Positions 55,501 to 64,000 of a stretch of DNA of 64,000 nt are shown here, in pieces. The notes beneath the pieces were generated by a model. That model searched no databases and had not been told where the DNA came from. It was given only the letters and a program-made list of their open reading frames with translations. The DNA comes from Macrostomum hystrix (Eukaryota; Platyhelminthes; Macrostomidae), in contig CATNEN010000003.1 in the NCBI GenBank assembly GCA_950097015.1, positions 13,745,001 to 13,809,000 on the forward strand, given 5' to 3'. Within the stretch, counting starts at the first letter, position 1; the number at the start of each line of letters is the position of its first letter. The position numbers and the translations under genes were made by a program.

Positions 55501-58500
55501 CATGATTCACCTCGACCGGCTGAGACGGCTTAGTGGTCGGGATGCCATCGTTCATCTTCCTGCCCATGAGGAGTTCAGCGGGTGCGCGGCCGGTTGCTCG
55601 GTGCGGTGTTGTGCGGAAAGCCAGCAGCCAGTCCTCGATGGCCTCCTTCCAGTTACGCCCTTCGGCCACAGCCGTCTGGATGACTTTTCCAATGCTCCGG
55701 TTGACTCGCTCTGTCGCTCCATTGGATTCAGGGTGGAGCGGGCAGATAAGGCGATGTCGAATGCCATAGGTGGTGAGGAAGCTGCGGAAAGCGGCTGAAT
55801 TGAATGGCGGGCCGTTGTCAGTGACCACCTCGATAGGGACGCCGAATCTACCGAACAGTCGGCGAAGGTGCGGGCTCACGCTCTCCGCTGTCGATGAGTT
55901 CAGGAAGCTGACTTCTGGATATTTTGAGTAGAGGTCTGTGATGACTAGCAGCATCTGGCCCTGTACTGGTCCGTAGAAGTCCATGCCTAGAGTGAGCCAG
56001 GCACCGTCTGGGATCTGCGTTGGTTTAAGAGGCGTTTGACGCGCTCCAGTGGAGGCGGCCTGGCAGAGCGTGCAGCACTGAACAAAGCTCTCGCAGTCGC
56101 TGCGCATGCGAGGCCACCAGACTTTCGTTTGCAGCCGCTTCAGGGTTCGGTCAGCGCCTAGATGGCCGGTGTGCGCTAGTTGGAGGACAGGCCTGCGCAG
56201 TGTCTCCGGGATGACGATGAGGTCGCCCCTTAGCAGGACGCCGTCACTCTCTGAGAGCTCGTTGCTGACGGTCTTGTAGGAGCGCTGGGCCGGGTCGCGG
56301 ATATTCCAGTTACCGGTTCGGATGGCGCTTAGCGCCGCCTGGATGCCGCTGTCGGTGCGCGACGCTTCCCGCACTTGAGCGAGGCTGAAGCCCTTTGGCA
56401 CAGCTCCGGCCGATACGGCGTTGACGAAGGCGGTGTCAAGTTCTTCACCAACGTTCCTCCTTGATTCTGGCAGTGGCTGCCGGCTTAGCAGGTCGGCTGG
56501 ATTGGTCGGCCCGGGTCGGTAAATCAGATCGAAGCGGAGGTGCTGGATGCGCAATGCCATCCGTTCGATTCGTGGCGGTGGACGAGAGCCAGGCTTGAAC
56601 AGCGGCACGAGTGGTCGGTGGTCTGTTACTACAGTGAAGCCTGGGTCTCCGGCTAGGTAGTGTTCAAACTTCAAGCACCCGAATTTGATGGCCAGAGCTT
56701 CTCGCTCTATCTGCGCGTACCGCTGTTCCACTGCTGAAAGGGCTCTGCTGGCGTAAGCCACGGGTCTGCTGCTGCCGTCCGGCTGCCTCTGCGTGAGGAT
56801 GGCGCCCAGTCCGACCGGGGAGGCGTCCACTAGGAGCTCGGTTTGCCGCCTGCGGTCGAAGAAGGCGAGCGTTTCCGCGGCGCCTATTGCTTTTTTAATG
56901 CTTTCGAATGCCGCAGTGTGCTTATCCGTCCACTCCCAGACCTGGCCCTTCTTTGTCAATTGACGTAGGGGCCCGGCGAGGTGAGCGAAGTTTGGGACGA
57001 ATTTTGACAAGAAGTTCGCGGTGCCGAGGAATGAGCGGACGTCGGAAACGTTTTCAGGTTGCCGAAAGCTCTGCATGGCCTCAATTTTCTCAGCAGCTGG
57101 CTCCATGCCCCGAGCAGTCAGGCGCATGCCGAGAAACTCGATGGACGGTCGGGAGAACCTGCACTTGTCCCTGTTGAGGGTGATGCCGTACTCACGCAGG
57201 CGCTGAAGGCACGCGTCCAGTCTCTTATGGTGTTGCTTTAAATCAGATGCGTAGATCACCACGTCATCGTGCGCCCACCGGACGCCTTCAATGTCGCTGA
57301 GGATGCCCAGCATGATCCGTTGCAAAATCTCCGAGGAATTCGTGAACCCCATGCTAAGTCTTTTAAGTCGCATTAGTCCGAGAGGCGTGCTGAAGGTGAA
57401 GTAGTGGCGGCTGTCTTCGTGAACTGGAATCTGGTAGAACGCCTTGCGGATGTCTAGTTCACTGAAAATTTTAGCGTTGGCCATCTCCTCCGTGATCTTT
57501 TCTAGCGTGGGGATCTGTTGTTTCTCCGGTATAACGAAAGCGTTGAGGTCGCGGAGATCCTGGCAGATTCTGACGCCCCCGTCGGTCTTGGGCACTACTA
57601 CCATACGGGATACCCAGGCGCTTGGTCCTTTGACGGCCTCAATAATGTCCTGCTTCTCTAGTGCCCGGAGTTCATTAACTACGGCTTCTTTGAGGTGAGC
57701 AGCTACCCGGGAAGGCGCCTGGCATACCGGAATGGCATTTTCGGATAGCTGGACTTTGACCTCTACGCCCTTGATGCAGCCGATGCCGTTGAATGCCTCT
57801 TTGTGCCGGTGCAGAATTGCGTCGAGTTGAGGATCGTTTGACTGCTGTGACGGCGTGTCAGAGACTGCGCTAATTTCCTGCGCGTCGGAGATCTGTGGCC
57901 TCTGGATCTTCAGCACTCCAAGTTTGAATGCAGGCTGGCGTCCCAGAATAGTCAGGCCGTCGCCGTCCATGATGTGAAATGTCGCGGTAGTCTTGGCTGC
58001 TCCAACTTTGATGTGGAGTTCGGCGACCCCTGCAATCTTTAGAGGTGTCGGTACCCCGTAGGCGCGGACTTCTGTTCTTGTTGGACGAAGGTCCGGTAGA
58101 TTAAGAGTCCTGAAGGTTTTGAGACTCATGATACTACAGCTGGCTCCGCTATCAATCATCATGGGCAGTTGTCGATTTGCCACCTGTACGGACAGCGAGA
58201 CGTCGGCTGGGTAGTCGCCGCCGTCGTACAGAGCAAACACATCTTCCTCCGTGGAGCCGTCAGCCGAACTGAAGACTGCATTAGTGCTGATTCTCTGCTG
58301 CTGGGTCCGGTTGCTGTGCATCTGTCGAGGCTGGCGGCAGGCCAAAGCGAGATGGTTGGGTTTGCCGCAGTTGCGGCAGATTTTACCTTTGGCTGCGTCA
58401 CAGGTAGCGTGGCCTTTCTCGCCGCAGCGGTAACACGTGAGCTGCTTCTGATCGCCGGACCTGCTGCTCGTCAGAGTCGCGCCTCTTCTGTCAGGTTTCA

Positions 58501-60162
58501 CCTTATCGCCATGGGCAACGCTCGCCACATGCGTCTCCGACTTCTCCATCTCGGTGGCCTGTTCATCGGCTGCCTCAAACGCCCTAGCCTTCCGTAGCGC
58601 CTCGTCAAGGCTGATGTTCGCTTCCTGGAGCAGCCGCCTGCGAAGCTTGTCGGATGAGCAAGTTGCCACGAGCTGGTCCCTGATGAGGGAGTCTTTGAGA
58701 TTCTCGAACTCACACGGCTCTGCAGCTGTGCGCAATCTGGCGTACCATGCGTCAATAGATTCTCCAGCTGCCTGTGTGCTGAGGCGGAACTGGTATCTAG
58801 CGAAGACTACGTTTTTTCGAGCATTGAAGTGAGACTTTAGAGCGTCAAGCGTATGCGAGAGGGTGAGTTCGCCGGCCTGTGCTTTCGCTGTCAGGTCGGC
58901 GTTTTCACGGATGATGTCGGCGATTTCCTTGCCAGCTGTGTAGCTCAGTAGCTTGCATCTTTGCTTCTCGTTGGTGATGCCTGATGCATCAATGAAGTCT
59001 TCGAAACGAGACGCCCATTGATTCCAGCGCTTGCCCGCGTTGTGTGGGTCTGCTGATATTGCGAATGGCTCAGGCGGGGGCAGTGAGAGAAAGTTGGCTG
59101 TCATTTTTTTACCGCGCGGTAGGCGGCTTGCGATGCCACTGTAAGGAGTGCTGAGCCGAGAGATGATTTGTGTAGACGAAAAAGCCTAAAGCGAAGTAGG
59201 CTCTGAGCAATCGATTATATTTGATATTTGGTGATGAACATGCAACGTGCGGCCGATGGGTGCAGATGTACATTAATCGCTCGCAACTCCACGCACACTA
59301 CGATATAACTCAGGGCCTACAGCTAACACGGCTAAATGAACGCGCGCCCACTTGGCGCCTACAGATAGCAATGTCCGCTTACTAGATAACAATGTCCACA
59401 CACTGGATAACAATGTCCACACACTGGATAGCAATGTCCGCTAACTAGATAACAATGTCCACACACTGGATAGCAATGTCCGCTTACTATATAACAGTGT
59501 CCGCTAACTAGATAGCAGTGTCCGCTAACTAGATAACAGTGTCCACAACTAGATAACAATGTCCACACACTGGATAGCAATGTCTACAAACTGGATAACA
59601 ATGTCCACACACTGGATAGCAATGTCCGCTAACTAGATAACAATGTCCACACACTGGATAGCAATGTCCGCTAACTAGATAACAGTGTCCACTAACTAGA
59701 TAACAGTGTCCACTAAATAGATAACAGTGTCCACTAACTAGATAACAGTGTCCACTAACTAGATAATGGTGTCCATTGACAAGACAACAGCAACTGGACG
59801 CAATGATTCCAGGAAACACCTGGGAATGGACCTCGACAGAGTACTACGGCAGCGATAAACCGGCCGGAAAGGTTTGGCTAATACTCAAAGGCGGCTCATT
59901 TGTTGACTCAATCGACGAAGGCATCAACACGATAGTCCGCACCTCAACTAAGATTGGCAAAGAGATCGACTTCACGGCTGAGAACATTGGATTCAGGTGT
60001 GCTAAAACCATTATTCCGGCGCCGGTGCACAAGCCTCCGAGAGTTGTTCGTCTGGAAGACACCTGGGACTATAAACAGGCCCAGAAGGATAAGAAAGCTC
60101 GACTTGAAAAACTGCAGAAGACTCAAAAAGTTAACGTTAAACAGTATAGATTCGAGTTGTGA
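52566..60162 (+). CDS. SUMF2: SUMF2-like formylglycine-generating-enzyme paralogue, four exons
   Basis: Exons 52566..52749, 53348..53552, 54105..54451 and 59813..60162, all GT-AG with matching phase, give 361 aa. SUMF2 is the ER-resident paralogue of the sulfatase-activating enzyme SUMF1; it binds SUMF1 and sulfatases but lacks activity. The start gives a signal peptide (MAASLSWLMVVTVCQLVLF). FGE-sulfatase fold landmarks are FNGGSYFMGV, PVNNQQFSEFV, PWWLPIAGARWYQP, GKRLPTEFEWEYAAR, YPWGDHY, NTWQGLFP, GNTWEWTS, KGGSF and ENIGFRCAK. The segment after KGGSF lacks the catalytic cysteine pair of SUMF1, as in SUMF2. The protein ends KQYRFEL, a KDEL-like tail that could retain it in the ER. A basic extension of about 45 residues after GFRCAK is longer than in human SUMF2. 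Intron 3 hosts a 4.8-kb retroelement. AATAAA lies at 60209-60214. Confidence 0.92.
52965..53175. repeat. about 20-bp diverged minisatellite, SUMF2-like intron 1
   Basis: About ten imperfect copies of gaaatttcaggaaatgt(gaa) with variants such as gcttcaggaa and ttttaggaaa. Bounded by exon 1 (ends 52749) and exon 2 (starts 53348). Confidence 0.8.
53754..53975 (-). mobile_element. SINE family B copy, SUMF2-like intron 2
   Basis: Minus-strand reading gives box B (aggggttcgattcccgtta), agtccatggactgaacagac and the tail ctgtgctgtcggctgcat and gacaggtgtaatcaa. Antisense to the host gene. Confidence 0.85.
54486..54603. repeat. 21/42-bp minisatellite, left part, SUMF2-like intron 3
   Basis: Copies of a 21-bp unit alternating gataacaatgtccacacact and gatagcaatgtccgc... 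The array is interrupted by retroelement 2 and resumes at 59364. Confidence 0.92.
54604..54827 (-). repeat. 3' LTR of element 2
   Basis: 224 bp, identical by eye to 59140-59363. It contains no heat-shock-element arrays like those of element 1. Confidence 0.95.
55060..55255. repeat. 12-bp GC-rich minisatellite in element 2
   Basis: About 16 copies of ctggccggc(a/g)ga with gaccagcaga variants, forming a higher-order pattern of three to four units. It directly follows the gag-pol stop codon, in the 3' untranslated part of the retroelement. Confidence 0.93.
55253..59104 (-). CDS. Gag-Pol polyprotein of element 2
   Basis: A single 1283-residue frame. A short Gag ends in two zinc knuckles (CYRCGEKGHATC, with a shortened second spacing, and CRNCGKPNHLALAC). 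Protease has the standard DSGA (MMIDSGASCSIM). Reverse transcriptase includes LDIRKAFYQI and an active site reading AHDD, where YxDD is usual. RNase H begins ELLVDASPVGLGA. Integrase has the HHCC finger (HTGHLGAD to CCTLC) and the core motifs LGMDFYGP, VTDNGPPF and NGATERVNR. The domain order is that of Ty3/gypsy. It differs clearly from element 1 in sequence and in LTR, so it is a separate family. The frame is open throughout, suggesting recent activity. The AHDD variant may still be functional because both aspartates remain. Confidence 0.95.
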   Translation of the reverse strand: MTANFLSLPPPEPFAISADPHNAGKRWNQWASRFEDFIDASGITNEKQRCKLLSYTAGKEIADIIRENADLTAKAQAGELTLSHTLDALKSHFNARKNVVFARYQFRLSTQAAGESIDAWYARLRTAAEPCEFENLKDSLIRDQLVATCSSDKLRRRLLQEANISLDEALRKARAFEAADEQATEMEKSETHVASVAHGDKVKPDRRGATLTSSRSGDQKQLTCYRCGEKGHATCDAAKGKICRNCGKPNHLALACRQPRQMHSNRTQQQRISTNAVFSSADGSTEEDVFALYDGGDYPADVSLSVQVANRQLPMMIDSGASCSIMSLKTFRTLNLPDLRPTRTEVRAYGVPTPLKIAGVAELHIKVGAAKTTATFHIMDGDGLTILGRQPAFKLGVLKIQRPQISDAQEISAVSDTPSQQSNDPQLDAILHRHKEAFNGIGCIKGVEVKVQLSENAIPVCQAPSRVAAHLKEAVVNELRALEKQDIIEAVKGPSAWVSRMVVVPKTDGGVRICQDLRDLNAFVIPEKQQIPTLEKITEEMANAKIFSELDIRKAFYQIPVHEDSRHYFTFSTPLGLMRLKRLSMGFTNSSEILQRIMLGILSDIEGVRWAHDDVVIYASDLKQHHKRLDACLQRLREYGITLNRDKCRFSRPSIEFLGMRLTARGMEPAAEKIEAMQSFRQPENVSDVRSFLGTANFLSKFVPNFAHLAGPLRQLTKKGQVWEWTDKHTAAFESIKKAIGAAETLAFFDRRRQTELLVDASPVGLGAILTQRQPDGSSRPVAYASRALSAVEQRYAQIEREALAIKFGCLKFEHYLAGDPGFTVVTDHRPLVPLFKPGSRPPPRIERMALRIQHLRFDLIYRPGPTNPADLLSRQPLPESRRNVGEELDTAFVNAVSAGAVPKGFSLAQVREASRTDSGIQAALSAIRTGNWNIRDPAQRSYKTVSNELSESDGVLLRGDLIVIPETLRRPVLQLAHTGHLGADRTLKRLQTKVWWPRMRSDCESFVQCCTLCQAASTGARQTPLKPTQIPDGAWLTLGMDFYGPVQGQMLLVITDLYSKYPEVSFLNSSTAESVSPHLRRLFGRFGVPIEVVTDNGPPFNSAAFRSFLTTYGIRHRLICPLHPESNGATERVNRSIGKVIQTAVAEGRNWKEAIEDWLLAFRTTPHRATGRAPAELLMGRKMNDGIPTTKPSQPVEVNHEEVQDWHRNYVQDMKSDSMTARLPRSTASLTAAKFYESSIRATSFNCLLSLLRGLSSWSRETRASFNAANNRACDTSLNCGP
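59140..59363 (-). repeat. 5' LTR of element 2
   Basis: 224 bp, promoter-bearing LTR for the minus-strand element; no strong TATA box was identified beyond AT-rich sequence. Confidence 0.95.
59364..59790. repeat. 21/42-bp minisatellite, right part, SUMF2-like intron 3
   Basis: About 20 copies of the 21-bp unit (gatagcaatgtccgctaact and gataacagtgtccactaact). It ends about 20 bp before the exon 4 acceptor. Confidence 0.93.
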
Positions 60163-60208
60163 ATATTTGACTTTTAAACTAATATATCCTAGGTCAGTAA
60201 AATAACAC

Positions 60209-60214
60209 AATAAA
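60209..60214 (+). terminator. polyadenylation signal of the SUMF2-like gene
   Basis: Canonical AATAAA 47 nt after the TGA stop codon. Confidence 0.65.
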
Positions 60215-60940
60215 ATCCATAGTTTAAGGAAGCATTGAACTGTTTCTTTGCAATTTATTAAATCGAGCAAATAAGTTAGCGAATGAATTTTGCATGTTTA
60301 ATAATTGTATCGCTTGCCTATGCTCACAAACGTCGTTTAATTTATTATAGTCTCTGGTAAAAAAGTTTATGGCAAAGCAGATTAACAACTAATATTGTAA
60401 TTTGGATTAATAAAAACTATAATTACTCTGTCAAAGTAAATATCTCGTCTTTTGAATTGAAAAATCAGCGCAGAAAGTTTTGAGAAAACCACGTTTTGAG
60501 AAATGAAATCTACAAATAGCTGTCCTTTTTAACCAAGAGCTAAAATAGTATTTTTTACCTTGTTAAGGTGGATTGAAACTCAGAGAAGACTTTCAAGGTG
60601 ATTGAAACGCCGTAGGAAAAAGTATGGAACGTTTTGTGTCCTGAGATTGACTAGGAGTCCTTTGCCACACGACCTTGATGAGTTTTTTGTACTAAATTTG
60701 GGGTGCGCGACAGCGGAAGAAGGAGACAGCCAATCACGAGAGCGGGGAGGTGATATAATACATCTCAATTTACATTCAAATAAGCACGATCGTTATTAAA
60801 GAGGTTACAGTTCCAAAATTTGTTTTACTATACTGGTGATCTTTTTGAAATCATAAGATTGTAAGCTTCAAAAATATTTTTAGCTGAACTAACAAGATGC
60901 TTTCATGTTTTTATGTGTAGAAATTACATGCATAATTTAT
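60215..60940. other. intergenic, no gene recognised
   Basis: AT-rich sequence; short overlapping ORFs on both strands at 60580-60800 show no recognisable domain. Confidence 0.4.
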
Positions 60941-61812
60941 CATCAGTCAAACGTCCATCAGACAACCGTCCATCAGACAAACGTCCATCAGAAAACCGTC
61001 TATCAGACAAACGTCCATCAGACAAACGTCCATCAGTCAAACTTCCATCAGACAAACGTCCATCAGACAAACATCCATCAGTCAAACTTCCATCAGACAA
61101 ACGTCCATCAGACAAACGTCCATCAGTCAAACGTCCATCAGACAAACGTCCATCAGTCAAACGTCCATCAGACAAACGTCCATCAGACAAGCGTCCATCA
61201 GACAAACTTCCATCAGACAAACTTCCATCAGACAAACGTCCATCAGTCAAACTTCCATCAGACAAACGTCCATCAGACAAACATCCATCAGTCAAACTTC
61301 CATCAGACAAATGTCCATCAGACAAACGTCCATCAGTCAAACGTCCATCAGACAAACGTCCATCAGTCAAACGTCCATCAGACAAACGTCCATCAGACAA
61401 GCGTCCATCAGACAAACTTCCATCAGACAAACTTCCATCAGACAAACTTCCATCAGACAAACTTCCATCAGACAAACTTCCATCAGACAAACTTCCATCA
61501 GACAAACTTCCATCAGACAACCGTCCATCAGACAACCGTCCATCAGACAACCGTCCATCAGACAACCGTCCATCAGACAAACGTCCATCAGACAAACGTC
61601 CATCAGACAAACGACCATCAGACAAACGTCCATCAGACAACCGTCCATCAGACAACCGTCCATCAGACAAACGACCATCAGACAACCGTCCATCAGACAA
61701 CCGTCCATCAGACAACCGTCCATCAGACAACCGTCCATCAGACAAACGACCATCAGACAAACGTCCATCAGACAAACGTTCATCCGACAAGTGTCTATCA
61801 GACAAAAGTTTT
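60941..61812. repeat. 15-bp minisatellite
   Basis: About 58 copies of catcagacaaacgtc with single-base variants (cttc, ccgtc, agtc). Because the period is 15, four long frames stay open at once (up to 328 codons), each a five-residue repeat. There is no evidence that any is expressed. Confidence 0.96.
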
Positions 61813-62200
61813 TCATCGAGCAAACTGCGCCGTACTTTTCTTTAGAGAAAAAGTTAGACTTCATGAGAAACTCACTGACTGTGTTTTATGAAAAAGTAGT
61901 TTTCCTTTATTTGATTTATGTTTCTACTAATTGTTGTTTGTTACATAACTACAAAGGTATCAATCAGATATGAGCGATATAGTATTTTCCAACTGCAATC
62001 AAAGCTTCGAAAAACCCGACACGTCAGGTCAGCAATTGGTGCTATGCGTTTTCCTATAGGCGGCCTTTTCAACCCAGCTGCTGAGTCGCCAGTAATTTTG
62101 CATGCGAAAGCACGGCTGAGTCGGTGCGGCCGCCTCGGGGCACGGTGCGAACATGCGCTTGTAAGACAGTTTGGACTCCGGACTCGAAATGCGATTATAA

Positions 62201-62263
62201 ATGGCTCGCCGGAAACAGGGCGCTGTCGATTTTGATCGCAGAACCACCGCCTTCAAGGACGTT
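62201..62263 (+). CDS. candidate first coding exon of an unidentified gene (partial)
   Basis: ATGGCTCGCCGG starts a short open frame reading MARRKQGAVDFDRRTTAFKD, followed by a possible donor GTGAGAATG. An ATTATAAAT sequence lies just upstream (62194-62202), and a CpG-rich patch precedes it (62080-62170). The sequence is non-repetitive and basic. The gene, if real, would continue past the minisatellite at 62670. Family not recognised. Confidence 0.25.
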
Positions 62264-62439
62264 GTGAGAATGAGAGAAGTTAGGCCTGAAGATAAGGCAA
62301 ATTTTGGGTCTGGGGATTGGGGAAAATTTGAGTCGGTAGATTAGGGACCAATTAATTATGTACACGTAGATTCAGGAAAATTTGTGGTCTGCAGGTTTAA
62401 GTTTTGGCTGTAGAATTGGGAAAATAAAGGGCTTAAGGT

Positions 62440-62669
62440 GGTGAGTTGCCGTGAGGTCGATTCGCGGAGCTCGATTCCGCAGCGAGGCCACACTTATCTG
62501 GGGTGCAGCAGCGGTGAAAACGCTTGAAGGCTTGGCCAACCTCCAAGGCACAGTGAAATGTACACTGCCTGACGATGAGAAAGTCAGGGCATCTGTGTGC
62601 GTGTGTGCTCAGTATTTAGTGGAATGGGGCAGAATTGCCTCCTCGCTGGCTGTGGGTCTACAGTCACCA
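62440..62669 (+). mobile_element. SINE family A copy at the edge of a minisatellite
   Basis: Head with gagctcgattccgcagcgag (box B). Body has cacagtgaaatgtacactgc, ctgacgatgagaaagtcagg, tgtgcgtgtgtgctcag, and the end ctgtgggtctacagtcacc. Diverged repeat units (ttggctgtagaattggg) lie just left of it and the main array starts directly to its right, so it inserted in the array edge. Confidence 0.88.
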
Positions 62670-64000
62670 TAGGGGGAGTTTTGACTGTAGAATAGGGGGA
62701 GTTTGGACTGTAGAATAGGGGGAGTTTGGACTGTAGAATAGGGGGAGTTTGGACTGTAGAATAGGGGGAGTTTGGACTGTAGAATAGGGCGATTTTGGAC
62801 TGTCGAATAGGGGGAGTTTGGACTGTAGAATAGGGGGAGTTTGGACTGTAGAATAGGGGGAGTTTGGACTGTAGAATAGGGGGGAGTTTGGACTGTAGAA
62901 TAGGGGGAGTTTGGACTGTAGAATAGGGGGAGTTTGGACTGTAGAATAGGGGGGAGTTTTGACTGTAGAATAGGGGGAGTTTGGACTGTAGAATAGGGGG
63001 AGTTTGGACTGTAGAATAGGGGGGAGTTTGGACTGTAGAATAGGGGGAGTTTGGACTGTAGAATAGGGGGAGTTTGGACTGTAGAATAGGGCGATTTTGG
63101 ACTGTCGAATAGGGGGAGTTTGGACTGTAGAATAGGGGGAGTTTGGACTGTAGAATAGGGGGAGTTTGGACTGTAGAATAGGGGGAGTTTGGACTGTAGA
63201 ATAGGGGGAGTTTGGACTGTAGAATAGGGGGAGTTTGGACTGTAGAATAGGGGAGTTTGGACTGTAGAATAGGGGAGTTTGGACTGTAGAATAGGGGGAG
63301 TTTGGACTGTAGAATAGGGGAGTTTGGACTGTAGAATAGGGGGAGTTTGGTCTGTAGAATAGGGGGAGTTTGGACTGTAGAATAGGGGGAGTTTGGACTG
63401 TAGAATAGGGGAGTTTGGACTGTAGAATAGGGGGAGTTTGGACTGTAGAATAGGGGGAGTTTGGACTGTAGAATAGGGGAGTTTGGACTGTAGAATAGGG
63501 GGAGTTTGGACTGTAGAATAGGGGGAGTTTGGACTGTAGAATAGGGGGAGTTTGGTCTGTAGAATAGGGGAGTTTGGACTGTAGAATAGGGGGAGTTTGG
63601 ACTGTAGAATAGGGGAGTTTGGACTGTAGAATAGGGGGAGTTTGGACTGTAGAATAGGGGGAGTTTGGACTGTAGAATAGGGGAGTTTGGACTGTAGAAT
63701 AGGGGGAGTTTGGACTGTAGAATAGGGGGAGTTTGGACTGTAGAATAGGGGAGTTTGGACTGTAGAATAGGGGGAGTTTGGACTGTCGAATAGGGGGAGT
63801 TTGGACTGTAGAATAGGGGAGTTTGGACTGTAGAATAGGGCGAGTTTGGACTGTAGAATAGGGGGAGTTTGGACTGTAGAATAGGGGGGAGTTTGGACTG
63901 TCGAATAGGGGGAGTTTGGACTGTCGAATAGGGGGGAGTTTGGACTGTAGAATAGGGGGAGTTTGGACTGTAGAATAGGGGGAGTTTGGACTGTAGAATA
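62670..64000. repeat. 23-bp minisatellite running off the window
   Basis: About 58 copies of gggggagtttggactgtaga(ata), with 22- to 24-bp length variants differing in the number of G residues (4 to 6) and occasional gtcgaata or ggcgatttt variants. Some multi-unit blocks recur (for example the ggcgattttggactgtcg pair at about 62785 and 63090), indicating local segment duplication. Confidence 0.96.

Larger units (their letters stand above)
54604..59363 (-). mobile_element. intact Ty3/gypsy-type LTR retrotransposon (element 2) nested in a minisatellite
   Basis: The element is 4760 bp with two 224-bp LTRs (54604-54827 and 59140-59363) that read as identical, starting TG and ending CA. A 5-bp target duplication GATAG lies at 54599-54603 and 59364-59368. 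Next to the 5' LTR the minus strand reads TGGCATCGCAAGCC, a primer-binding-type site similar to that of element 1. The tract TTGGGGAGAAG precedes the 3' LTR. It sits antisense inside intron 3 of the SUMF2-like gene. Both halves of the host minisatellite are preserved. Confidence 0.97.

Noticed and set aside
60905..61891. Overlapping ORFs of 220 to 328 codons on both strands
   Set aside because: Four frames stay open together over a 15-bp array. No splice, start or composition evidence singles one out as coding.

Overview
The window is nuclear DNA of an animal. Genes are split by GT-AG introns, tRNA-derived SINEs, LTR retrotransposons and a mariner are present, and several proteins belong to animal families (HID1, lemur tyrosine kinase, CLUH, SUMF2-like). 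The exact taxon cannot be read from the sequence. An invertebrate, perhaps a lophotrochozoan, is a weak inference.

Layout. 1-4067: the first two coding exons of HID1 on the minus strand; the rest lies beyond the left edge. 5954-10232: a seven-exon lemur-type tyrosine kinase homologue on the plus strand, head-to-head with HID1. 13908-25691: a complete nine-exon CLUH gene on the minus strand, about 1372 aa, with one apparent GC-AG intron. 25692-32705: mostly non-coding, with a 24-bp minisatellite and a non-autonomous hAT element with a perfect 8-bp target duplication. 32706-33116: an intronless histone H3.3-like gene on the minus strand. 33117-39707: largely non-coding. 39708-40373: a small two-exon gene for a predicted secreted protein on the minus strand, with an in-frame TAG followed by an open continuation. 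40847-45914: a structurally intact Ty3/gypsy-type LTR element with identical LTRs that carry clustered heat-shock elements. 47441-48890: a two-exon DXD glycosyltransferase on the minus strand. 50726-51985: a mariner with one frameshift. 52566-60162: a four-exon SUMF2-like gene on the plus strand whose third intron holds a second intact gypsy-type element in antisense. 60941-64000: two long minisatellites and a SINE.

The most striking large-scale property is the content of the introns. Of 21 introns resolved here, 14 carry a tandem array with its own repeat unit. Every intron longer than about 100 bp holds an array, a SINE or another mobile element. The main SINE families are called A (5 copies) and B (8 loci) below; a third, unclassified dispersed repeat is called C (2 copies).

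The host genes do not form one pathway. HID1, the SUMF2-like protein and the glycosyltransferase are all expected to act in the secretory pathway, CLUH on mRNAs for mitochondrial proteins, and H3.3 in chromatin. All exon structures were derived by eye from splice signals, reading phase and recall of the families, without database searches.
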